DNA of 64,000 nt, from contig JAFCMP010000524.1 in assembly GCA_017506865.1 (NCBI GenBank), positions 434,001-498,000 on the forward strand. Direction: 5' to 3'. Position 1 is the first letter of the stretch, and each line of letters opens with the position of its first letter. The DNA comes from Tribonema minus (Eukaryota; Sar; Xanthophyceae; Tribonematales; Tribonemataceae). The translations under genes and the position numbers were made by a program. Shown piece after piece: positions 1 through 12,400 of the stretch. The notes beneath the pieces were generated by a model. That model had not been told where the DNA came from and ran no database searches. It was given only the letters and a program-made list of their open reading frames with translations.

Positions 1-465
1 CATGGGCTTATCCTCCTCCACTGGCTTCCGTGTGCTTCCCCGCCCTCTCCCATACATGCTGCTGTTTGCCCCGCCCTGTGGACTGCTGAATCGAGGAGCA
101 GGCCGCTGCGCTGGTGCTGCTGGTGCCGCTGGCTTAGGAGGTGAAGGTGATGACATGTAGGCTCGCTGCTCCGGTGAGCTCTTGACAGCGATCACCAGGC
201 GACTGTCGCTGAGGGGCTGCAGGAAGGCGGTGCTGCAGTGCAGCGCCGCCAGCACGATCACCAACACCGCCAGCGTCGACATGGATGATCTGCACTCCAT
301 GGCTGTGCGAGGCTGGTGTTTGTTCAATCTGCTGTGGCCTCACAAAAGCACCTTTGGAACGTGTGTGTCACTTTCATGTATGCTCGAGTGACTCGTGATG
401 GGCCTAGCAAGGCACTGTTACCTTGCAGGACGTCCAAGCGCGGCGCGCACAGTGCGGGCGGGAGA
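1..465. other. Upstream flank of LEO1, no supported gene
   Basis: No reading frame here looks like a conserved protein. A splice-acceptor-like site ends at 428, and the frame of the first LEO1 exon stays open from there to the ATG at 466. The true translation start could therefore lie in an exon further upstream, even outside the window. Confidence 0.4.
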
Positions 466-3400
466 ATGTCGGACATAAGCTCCAGCATGTCAAGCCCTCG
501 CAGCGGCGCGCACGGAGGAGGATCGGCGTCTGCAGGCCAGGCGGCACCTGCGAACCAGGTGGGTGCAAGAGCTGAAGGGTGTTTTGTTTGCATCCGCTGG
601 CTAAGCAGTACTGCTTGCTAGCTGCCGCATTGCCACTCAAATTACGATCTCAGATCTACAGTCTTCCGCCATATATTCAGTACGCCTGTCCTTTGCTGGC
701 AGCAGCAAGCACCTGATGATATCTGTTGCCTGGCATTTCAGTGCCAACTGCATGGATTCGTGCATGCAAAAAGTGTAAGAACTGCTGGTGGACAAAGATG
801 TAATATTTTGCTTTTTTATTGTTCGTCAAGGTAGATCCTTGCAGTCTTGCCCTCGTTCATTGAGTCACACACCGCTTGTTGTGTTGTTCAATAGTCCTAC
901 TTGCGGCAGTCGTGATTCATCCGGCTTTGGTGAACGTTGCCTACATGCAAGGGTGTGCTGCATCAGAGTCGACCTGCTACCTCTCGGCATCAGCACGAAA
1001 ACCTGCTTCCGTTATGCTCATAAACCTCCCCCGATGCACCCCCCCATTTGCCTCCAACCTCGTCAACGTGTCGATATCACGCAAAAGATCAACAAATTGC
1101 GATCCGCCGTGGCTGGTGATGCTAGATATTGCGATTACTGTCAGCTAACTGTTCGCACACCCTCATAGTCTACACCATTCCTGTTTCAACGGTGTAATGC
1201 TCCGCTTTAAAAGCATGCACCCAGGCTGTTCGACTTGCACGATGCGGGTGCTTGAAGGCATCTGCGGATGAAGTGCGGTTTAAACAGCTACCAATAAGAA
1301 GATGCCATGAATATTGATCACACAAAGAGCACATGAGCAAAACCGCAAAAACCAGTTCTTGAACTGCACTACCATGATCGCAGCACGTTCGTGGTGGACC
1401 TTGAATCGCATCATCAGTAGGGCAAGCTTCAAACAGACCATGACTTGGCATGATGACCGCAGCTCACGCACCGTGGACATGCGAGTGCCCAAACTATTGT
1501 CAAATTCATTGTACTCATGCCCTCATCCATTTGCGTGCCCGAATCCTGCCGCAGCCGTCAGCAGCAGCAAGGAGCAAGCAGCCATTTGGCACGGACAGCG
1601 ACAGCGACTCGGATGGCGCAGTGGTGCAGCGCCAGGCAGTGAGTGCAAACGCATCAATTCACATGGTTGAGTCTGTTGGAGTACTCAACTTTATTTATGG
1701 TTAGGTTATATCAGTGCTGATGAGGCGTAAGTGCAAATGCGTCAACTCACGTGGTTACAAACACACGGGTCTACTCGATTGAAGTACTCAACTTCAATGC
1801 TGATTAGGGGAATGTCACCACCCCTTTCTGCCTTTTGGTGTCTTGCCACGTGCGGTAACACATGCACATGGGAGCGTCAACTGCCTGCATGTCTGGGACT
1901 ATTCGTAGTGCTGAACCAGACATGAGGATCTAGCAAAATGAGGGTCCCCAAGTCATTTTCGCTGTACTGGTTGTTCTCCCTCTACCATGCATGATATGTG
2001 CTCCTCAAGCTTCCTACGCCATGTGCCGTGATGTGCATGTAACTGACCCAAGTGGCTGCAGATGTTGGCGGGCATCATCCGCTTTGCTCAGTACGTATAT
2101 GCGGCAGGCTTGTTCGGCAGGTTTGTTCAGTTTGTATGCTTTGTGGTCAAAGACAATGATTTGGTGACAAATCGCAACCTGGTACGCAGGTGTCGTTGGT
2201 GCCGCCAGCAACATATGAGCTATGTTCACAGTTGTGCTGGAGTGTCCTTGCCGAAACAATACCATGTATGTGCCAGTATCCATGTTATCAACTACTGTTA
2301 GCAGTACGTGAGCCACAGGCATGTACTCATGCTCTCGTGTTGGAAGCACCAAGTACATCTGTCATTGAGGCCACAAGCAGACGTAAGGCAGCTGGTTGTC
2401 ATGTTGTCTCCAAGCTCAACATCGAAGTCACGTGCTGCTTTTCTGCCTGCAGGGCTCTGCCAGCGGAGCTCGCTCAAGCAACGACAGCAGGTGCGTGGCT
2501 AGCTGAGCATTGAGCTGTATCGGCTGTGCAGTCGGCAATGACTTGCAGCAGAATGGCCAAGGCGTGCAGTGCGGCACTCATCTACGTACTTCAAACCGCT
2601 AGTGTGCATAGATCTGGAGGTCACGCACTTGCAGCAGATTCATGAGCCACTAGCCAATAGTAACGCTGGCATTACCTACTTATGCATGCTGCTGCAAGGT
2701 CTTGTCATTGTGAGTGCTGACAGCATTGCACGGGCCAGAGCTCATCATGCTGCGCCGGCATCAATCACGACTGTCTAGTCAGTCAGAATGGCAGGATTGG
2801 TCATGCAACCGTTGTGATCCATGAAAATCATGACCATCCATACACATACCATACTCACTCAGCTGCCTGCACCTCTGCTGTCTTTGACTGGGCACACTTG
2901 AAACTGCCAGCTACCGCAGTAATATAGTACATACCTTCTCAAGTACGCTTTGTTGTACAGTATGTGACAAGCAACAGTGCTCCTTTGAAGAGGGGGGATC
3001 GCAGCCTGCGCAAACTACACCATCCCTCCTCCCCCCCCCCCCCGGGTTTGCAATGCCATTGTGATCATACCTCAAGCTTGCTGACGCGACAGAGCACCTG
3101 CCAGAGGGGTAACCACGCATGTGTGCTGACTGTGAACCACATCCTGTACTGACTGTGAACCACTACTGTTCCATCCTGGCCTTTGTGTACTGACCGTGAA
3201 CCTCTACTGTACCATCCTATGGCCTTTGTGTACTGACTGTGAACACTATTGTACCATCATGTGGCGTCTGCACACAGCAGCGCGGCGCAGGACAAAGAGG
3301 GAGGGCGCACAACTTCAACAGGCGCCGGCCAATCAGGCGCAAGCAATGCCGGCGTGCGGCGGCTGCAAGACCTAGGTCTCAGCGCAAGCAGCGATGACAG

Positions 3401-6400
3401 CGACGATGGGGAAGGGGGGGGGCTGCGGCGAGCAAGGCGGGCGATGGGGCTAAGCGGGACGACGACAAGGGTGAGCACTGCCGCGAAATGAGGGAGTTGC
3501 AGTTCAATTTCAAGTTCCACCCATGCGTCATTGTTGTCATGGCGTTCAGTCAAGAGTATTGTTTACGCACTTGATGTTCACTGGTTTGTGAATGCGTTTG
3601 ACAAGCGAAGTTGGTCTTGTCCACTGTCGTTTACTCTTATGTAAACCACAAGTCGCCGCACGACGCGCACCGGTCGCTGTGCATACATACAATGCACCTG
3701 ATCGTCATCAGTGTGTGGTAGTCATCTCTCTTTAGGCCTCGCGTGCACGTCACCCTGGACACACGCCACTTGTCAACGCCTCTGCAGTATACTACATGCA
3801 CGACACACATGGCACTGCTCTACCCCAACAGCATCCCCCCAACCCTAAACCTGACCCTACCCCTACACATGGCATTGCTCAACGCTGCGCAGGCGGCAGC
3901 AGCGGCGATGGCGACGACGACGATGACGGCTCAGACGCGGACGATGTCTCCAGCACCAAGGCCAGGCTACCGCCGCTGCAGCAGATGCACCCTGCCACTG
4001 GCGCCCAGCCACATTCTGCCGAGCAGCCGCCGCAGGCGCCGGCGTCGTCTGCGGCGGGCATGTCGGACTTGTTTGCAGATGAAGACAGGTGGGCTGTTGG
4101 TTTATTTCAGGGGTTGGCTAAGGTCGGTGTGTTGATGGAGAGTCACATAAGCAGCTCAACACAGCGCTAGCGTCGCCTGCGGCGGGCATGTCGGACTTTT
4201 TTGCGGACGAGGACAGGTGCGCGTTTGGGCGTCTTGAGAGGGCAGTGATGGAGAGTCACATTTACAGTTCCGCATAGAGGCCGGCAGAGGCGCAGTCTGC
4301 TGAGCAGCCACCACGGGCGCCAGCAATGTCTGCTGTGGCGGGCTTGTCGGACTTCTTTGCGGATGAAGACAGGTGTTCATGTGTATTGATGAAGAGTCAC
4401 ATTTACATTTCCACATCAGGGCCAGCCAGGTGCGCAGTCTGCAGAGCAGGCATGTCGGACCTGTTCGCGGACGAAGGAAGGTGGGCTACTGGGAGGGTTT
4501 GGGGGCTAGGGTCAGGGGATCACTTCGTATTGGACAATGTGTTGATGGAGAGTCACCGAATGATGTGAACACGTGTCTGTGCCGTGTGCGCAGCAGGCGC
4601 ACCAGCTGATCTGGCGACGGACGCAGCAGATACATGTGCTCCGACAATCTTATTTTCACCTCTTCCACTCCGTTTGTACTGTGGTGGAGGTGATGGTGAT
4701 GGTGAGCGTACTCGTTGTCAACTCGTTTCCTCAAGATGACGCCCTTTCATATTGGTCGCATCAGTCCCTTGGCTGCAACGGCCCGTGTGCTGTTTGAACA
4801 CTCGTCGTGCTCACGAGGCCTTTGCACGTATGGTGCTGACCGAACGCGATACACTGTATCCTCATGTACTTGGTGTGTACTTCATATGTACACTTCGTGT
4901 TCCGCTGCATGCAAGGCCCGATGACTGAACACAAGACTCATATCTTTTCTAAGGTTACTGAACACACAGCTCATACTTCCTCTAATAGTCCACACCTCTC
5001 CAGTGATGGCGATGGCGAAGAGGACGACGAAGAGCAGACCTTGAGAGAGGTGCCATATACTGTATCCTAGTGTACTTCGTATGTACTGCGTATGTACACT
5101 CCGTGTCCTGCTATGCATTCTTGGCCATGGTGACTGACAAATGATTACTAAATGACACTTCTGTTCTCTAGAAAATTTCACGCTGTTAGTGATGGCGATG
5201 GCGAGGAGGACGACGAAGAGCAGACCTTCAGGGAGGTGCCGTACACTGTATCCTCGTGTACTTCATATGTACACTCCGTGTCCTGCTGTATATTCCGATG
5301 ACTCAACACACCACTCATACTTTCTCTAAAATGCCACGCCTTTCCAGTGATGGCGACGGCGAGGAGGACGACGAAGAGCAGACCTTCAGGGAGGTGCCAT
5401 CGCAAGCAGGGGCAGGGGCTGCGCGAAGCAGGCCAGCGCCAGGGGGAGGGGGGGCATCGTACACGCGGGGGCAGGCGTATCAGCAGCCGGAAGAGCAGGC
5501 CATTGCCATTGAGATACCGGAGCTGCAGAGGCCCACACCTGCTTCCAAGGTACCTGCGTATGTTACAGACGTGTGTATGTAGAAGCTATTGTTGAAGCTA
5601 TTGCAGCTGCATAGGGCCTCACCTATGAGCTGCAAGCCGTTGCCATTGAGAGCTGCAGCGGCCCACGCCTGCGTCCAAGGTACATATGTATCGACCGCTA
5701 AAAGCTTGCACACAGAAGTCGTTTGGCTCCTGTGGATGTGGTGGCACTGTTTGACTCATGGCCAATTGCTGCAGCAGCGGCGACCACGGTTGTTGGTGGA
5801 AGGCATTCAATTTGACGGCTAACCACACCTTTTCACCTAGAGCCCTACTTCGAAGTATGATCTTTTGATTCGTTTCCTTGTATGTATATAGGAACTGATT
5901 TTGCAGTTATTGCAGTTTCAGTGTGCACACGGGACCTCGGTGTGAGCAGCAAGCCGTTCTTGTTGAGCGACCAAAGCGGCAGAGACCCACGCCTGCATCC
6001 AAGGTATGTATGTATCTTAAAGTTTGTAGGAGCTGAAATTGAAGTCATTGCAGCTGCGTTGTGTACATGGGATGTCAGGTGTGAGCAGCAGGGCTTGTCA
6101 TTCAGGGTCCGGAGCTGGAGACACCCGTGCCTGTTTCCGTGGGAGGGGGAGGGGGGGTACGTATCCATGTAGGAGCTGATGTTGAAATACTCGCTACCGC
6201 ACTTCAACACGTGACTCCCCGCGTGCCAATGCCTGCGCGCAGGTGTATGTGACGCGCTTGCCAATGCTAGTGACACACGACATTGCTCACCTTGCTGCCT
6301 CACTTCAACATGCGACTCTCCCGCATGTCTACACACAGGACGCACAATGCCCTTGACGATGACAACGTTCACACACACAGTGCTCACCTTGCTGCCTCAC

Positions 6401-9400
6401 TTTAGCATGCGACTCTCCCATAACGTCAGTGCTCACCTTGCTGCCACACTGCACCATCTGACTCTCATCGGTCCTTCAGGTTTATGTGACGCGCATGCTT
6501 CAACATGTGACTCTCCCATGTGTCTATTTCCTGCAGGTGTACGTGACGCGCATGCCCAACGTCATGGGCATCAAGACGGCGCCTTTTGACCCCAACACGT
6601 TTGACCAGGTGGCGGAGGATGAGACATTCAAGTTCACCACTAACATCATCAGGCAAGCCTACTTCAACTCTCTTACTCTGGAGTACGTCACTTGAACCAC
6701 CAACTTCATCAGGCAAGCTCTCAAGGTTATCTCACTTACTTCGACGTACGTCAGTGCTATCACTTGAACGTTTGCGCTCGCACGTTGAAGTGTTACTTCA
6801 GATCCTATGCCTGTGTATGCGAGACATTCAAGTTCACCACTGATACCAGGCAAGCCTACTTCAACTTGATCACTTCAATGCTATTACTTTGCACGTTTGC
6901 ACTCTCACTTCAAAGCTGTCGCTTCACTACGTCCGTGTATGTGAGACATTCATGTCCGCCACTCAGTTGATCAAGCAAGCTCTCACTTCAACTGGATCAC
7001 TTCAGTGCCATCATTTGAACGTTTGATTGTCAACATTATCAAGCAAGTCACTGCACTCCGACCACGTCTCTTGACAATCGTTCCACACCCACGTGTGAGA
7101 CATTCAAGTCTACCAATCATCAATGCGCAAGGCCGCACTGCTGTGCGCGCTTACTTTGACAGGTGTGTATACGGTACGTATGCGTGTATGTCACATGGTG
7201 CTTCAAGGCAAAAACCGCAGGGAAGTTCAGCTGCACTGCCGTGTCAGGCAAATGACACTGTAACCCTTTTTTACCAGCAAACCAGCACGCTATCAGAAGT
7301 TGTTGCGAGGAACTTACTTGGTATGCTCACACACCTGGTGCTCTTATCTGAACGGTTTGAGCTTGAATGGAAACAAATCAAAAGATGGAAGAATACAACG
7401 CGTGCTGCCAGACACATGTGCGTAGTGCAGGAAACAAAGATCAGGTAGCTCAAGAAAGCGGTGTTGAACTTTGACACATCCGTTAAACTCATCAGGCGAC
7501 TCACCCAGGTCTGTGGTCACATGGCCCGTTGCACAATGTGCGCTCTGGTGACAGGTGGCGCCACCGCAAGAGTCTCACCTACTCACTTGCTCACTCACTC
7601 TTGTACTCACAAGTGCATTATACATTCGCATGACGCACACTCTTGTGACGCCACCGTAAGTGTGCACTCACTTAGTGACTCACTCACTCTTCACATGTGC
7701 ATCGATTCTTGTGACAGGTGGCGCCACCGCAAGTGTTTCACTGACTCACTGACTCACTCACTTGTTCACCCACGTGTGCATTGATTCATTCACTCTCGTT
7801 ACAGGTGGTGTCACCGCAAGTGTTTGACTCACTCACTGACTCACTCACTTTTCACTCACACATGCATTGTGTGACAGATGGCGCCACCGCAAGGATGCCT
7901 CTGGCGCGCTGGAATACGACGAACATGGCGAGCCGATTAGAGAAACAAACACCAGGTTAGCTTCGCCAATCATCCGCTGCGTCGTCACCTTACATCGCTA
8001 CTCATGCTGAACTAACAATGGGCCCAGAAACAAGTACCAGGTTAGTTTCGCCCATGATCTGCTGTAATTCCACCCTAGAAACACCAGGTTTGCTTCGCCG
8101 ATCATCCGCTGTGATGCCACCTTGCATTATCACCAAGTATGCTGAACTAGCAAGGAGGTCAGTCAGGTCGGCAAAATGCGACGCGAACCGAACGACGTCG
8201 ATTTTGCTGAACCATGAGCAGTTGAGATGCGCGTGAGGTCTGAGGATACCGTTTTTGAACAGCATTCATGCGGCTAACGCATGGGCTGGAGCACAAATAA
8301 GATGTCATCATCATAATGCACTCGCTACACTGGCAGTTCATGCTGAATCGCCACGAGTCTTCAAGTGCTGCTGCATCGCACACCTGTGCGGCACAAGTGA
8401 CGGGGCAGCCAGGCCGCCAACACCGCAATTCATCAACATGCATCGTTCACGTTCATGAACGACCCTTCATGCTGTGCAGGCTGGTGAAGTGGAGCGACGG
8501 ATCGCTGCAGCTCATGGTGGGAGAGGAGGTGTTTGACGTGTCTGAGCATGCGCTGGACAAGTCGTACATGTTCGTCAGGCAGGTGAGAGCCAACTTCAAG
8601 AGCGTCTTCAACTTTGCACTTCAGTTTTTTCAGTTGATGGGTGGGAGAGGAGGTGTTTGACGTGTCTGAGCATGCGCCGGACAAGTCGTACATGTTCGTC
8701 AGGCAGGTGAGAGTCATCTTCAACTTTGTACTTCAATTGATAGTTGGTGGTGTGTGGGCGAGGAGGTGTTTGACGTGTCGGAACATGCGCTGGACAAGAC
8801 GAACATGTTCGTGGCAGGTGAGGCCACTTCAAGAGCCGTCAAATTCAACTTTTCACTTCAACTCTTGCGTTTCGGTGGAAGTTGCATCTTCCCTCAGCAG
8901 TCAGGCCAGCGTGCTGCAGGGGCACTGCGGGCGACAGGCGCTGATAGCTTAAATTGAGAAAATCTGCATTAGGCAGAGAACTGGTGTACCACTTGCTTCA
9001 ACGGGTGGCACATTGCGAACATGGCCCTGCCAAGCCTTGTAATAAGTTTGAGCAGCCAGCCATCTCCAGTCTCGTGTGCATTGAGAGAAATATTTCGAAA
9101 GCTTAACATCAAAACTTAGCTTCAAGCTCATACAACGTCATGTCGCATTGCGATCGTCCGCAAGACATGCAGTGTGCAAGGGATGTCGCGGCATGGTCAT
9201 TCAGACGACTTGGCCTCCAGGTGCAGCAGCCAACATGCTTCTATTTTGTTGCCTAGACGACATCGATCATGACAATTCACATTGACCGTATGCGCGTGCC
9301 GCAGCAAGAGAGAGCAAGAGCGCCTGGAATGAATACGTGTGTCCGAGATGAGGGTGTGGGTCGGAGTTAGGGTAAGGGTCCAAGGTGCACACAGTATGCT

Positions 9401-12400
9401 TCACTGTGCTGTGCGAGCGCACACGTTTACCTACTTTGCGGTAGGGCACTCCTTCTCCTGCCGTTACTCGGATGACCTTGCGAGCAACACAGTTGCCGCA
9501 TATGCCACCTGATCCTATCTGTCAGGTTCCTATAAGTGATGTCCTTTGAACTTCACTGGATTTGCTGTGCGTGCTTGAGCAGAAAACGACAGAGGGCACC
9601 AGCTGCCTGGAGTGCCAGGGCCGCTTGGACAACAAGCTCACTTTCAAGCCCAGTGGCCTACACTCCAAGGCACACAGGTCAGCTTTGAATGCAGCTGAAG
9701 CAGTGTGCTTGGGCTCTGGATGGTGCTTTCTTTAGAAGCGGTGCAGATGCGGCAGTCGTAGATGGGTGAGAAGCGGTACAGCACATGCCAACTTCAACCT
9801 CAACTACAACTTCAAGCATGGTCGAGGGGGTCACAACACCCTGCTTCAAATGTGAATTTTACAGCAGTGCAGCCTACTTCAAGTACTTTGAAGCCGAACA
9901 AGTAGAACAAGGACCAGTGGTATGCCTCCAACACTACAAAGGGTCCTTGCACATGAAAGAACAGGTCAGGGTCATGCGTACAGTCAGCTGCAGACATCTG
10001 CCCCTGACATGCCTGAGCGTTGTGGAGGCTATGCGCATGCATACATACCCATGTCCCACAATCAGCATTGGCTGTCCATAAAGTGCAATTATATTTGCAG
10101 ACTGCTGCCTTGCGGCACCTGCTGCCGCTACTACACGGTGCCTCATGTACTTCACTGTTGAAGTCGAAACCGACACGATGCGTCTCTCGTGCCGCGTTTG
10201 TGCCACGACAGGAGTCCGGCGCTGGCTGTGCGCGCTCGCACTGTCATGAACTTCATTATTGAAGTTGAGACTGACCCCTCCATGCGTCTCTCGTGCCACG
10301 TTTGTGCCACGACAGGAGTCTGGCGCTGGCTGTGCGTACGCGCACACAGAAGGCTTCGCGCATCATGTCGTACTCCGAGACTATGGACCCGGAGGCCGTC
10401 AAGACACAGAGGGTATGTATGTATACGTATCTTTTGTTATGTATGGTAGACCCGGAGGTAATCAGGACAACACACAGTATATATCTATTGTTAGGGTAGA
10501 CGCGGAGGTCATCAAGACACAGAGTATGAATCTGTTGTTAGGGTTGTATGGAAATGCATCAAAAGATCGTAGAGCTGTAGGTGACAAGGAGCGCTTAGCC
10601 GTAAGTGCCTTCCACCAATGACCATGGTCGCCGCTGCTGCAGTCATTGGTCACGAGTCAGAACAGTGCCATCATATCCACAGTAGTCAAAAGACTTCTGT
10701 GTGCAAGCTTTTTAGCATTTGAGGCATAGTATACCCGGAGGCTATCAAGACACAGAGTATGCATCTATTGCTATGGTAGACTCGGAGGTCATCAAGACAC
10801 AGAGGGCAAGTTTATTTCTATTGTTATGGTAGACTCGGAGGTCGTTAAGACAGAGAGAATGCATCCGTTGCTATGGTAGACTGCGAGGGCCATCAAGACA
10901 CAGAGTATGCATCTATTGCGATCGTATACATACAGGGAGGCTATCATGACACAAAGTATGCATCTATTGTGATGTAAACCGGGAGGCTATCGTGACACAA
11001 AGTATGCATCTATTGTAATGGTATACCAAGAGGCTTTCGTGACACAGATAATGCATCTGTTGTTATGGTAGACTTGGAGGTCGTCAGTACACAGAGGGTG
11101 AGTATGTATCTGTTATGGTAGACCCAGAGGCCGTCACGAAACAGAGGGTGCTTATGTAGACTTAGGGTTGCCAAAACGGTATTATTGAATAAATACGGTC
11201 AACGGTATTTGTAGCGTAAACCATGCTGATCTTGACCACAGCTTCGGGTGCCCTGAGGTTTATCTTTGGGCTTACTGTGCCAGACGCAAAAATGGTATTG
11301 AAGTTCTCCAAAACCTCAATAGGCAGGAGTTTACGGTCAAATTACGGTACGATTTACGGAGTATATTTGTAAAAAAGGAACGGTTTTGGCAACCCTATGT
11401 AGACTACATCCGATATGGCAAGTAATACCTCCTGCACCGGCACAAATACATTTCTTTGGCCGGTTATAATCTGAACTGGTGGCGAGCCCTTGGTAAGCGC
11501 GATAGCCACCACTTAAACTTGTATGGGTAGCCACTGCTACCAGTTCTGAAGTACTTGTACGCGTTATTGTTTGACACTCTTCTGCAATTGTACCTTTTGC
11601 TGTGATGGGGTATGGTATGGTATGACATATTGCAGTCTGATTTTCTTGAAGTATGTATAGAGTGCACGGTGCATGATCTCCGCCCTTGCAGTGAGAGCAT
11701 TCGGCATGTGCAGCCTTGAATGCTAATATGCTCGTCTGTTTTGTGCTGGCCTGCGACTGGTTTGCAGGTGCGAACAGAGGAGGGCACGCGCAAGCCGCAG
11801 ATCTGGCATGAGTTCTCAACACTGTCGGTTTGAACTGCCCTGTGCTGCCCTGCGACCGATCTGCAGGTGCGGACAGAGGAGGGCACGCCGCATCTTTTTT
11901 GGTGTTCGTTTCCATGCTTATCTGTGTGTGCTGGCCTGCGACTCATTAACAGGTGCGAACAGAGGAGGGCACGCGCAAGCGCGAGAAGCGCCGCACCTCT
12001 GGCGCCGCCGGCTACCCGCGCTACCGCGATGGCGCGCGTGGCAAGCGCGCGCGCATGTCAGCGACGTATCTGGAGGAGGGCGTGGATTACGACGAGACGG
12101 GGCTCAAGTCGCTCAAGGAGGACACGCGCAACAGGTGAGCTGCTCTGCTGGCCAGTGGGTAATGTGTACTGTAATGGGCTCCATAAATCAGTTACTTTTG
12201 GTGACTTGTGGTGATATGTTGCATACGGTCCGTGATGGCATCTGTGGCAAGCGCGCACACATATCTGCGACATATCTGGAGGAGGGCGTGGATTATGACG
12301 AGACGGGGCTCAAGTCTCTTAAGGAGGACACGCGCAACAGGCGAGGCGGCCCTGCCTGCTGCCTTGGGTTAGGGGTAGGGTAGGGTTAGGGCCATGTTAG

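Noticed and set aside
1314-1670. Plus-strand 118-residue frame overlapping LEO1 exon 2
   Set aside because: Only the 1555-1638 part has splice sites, and it is read in a different frame (acidic SDSDSDG) as part of LEO1.
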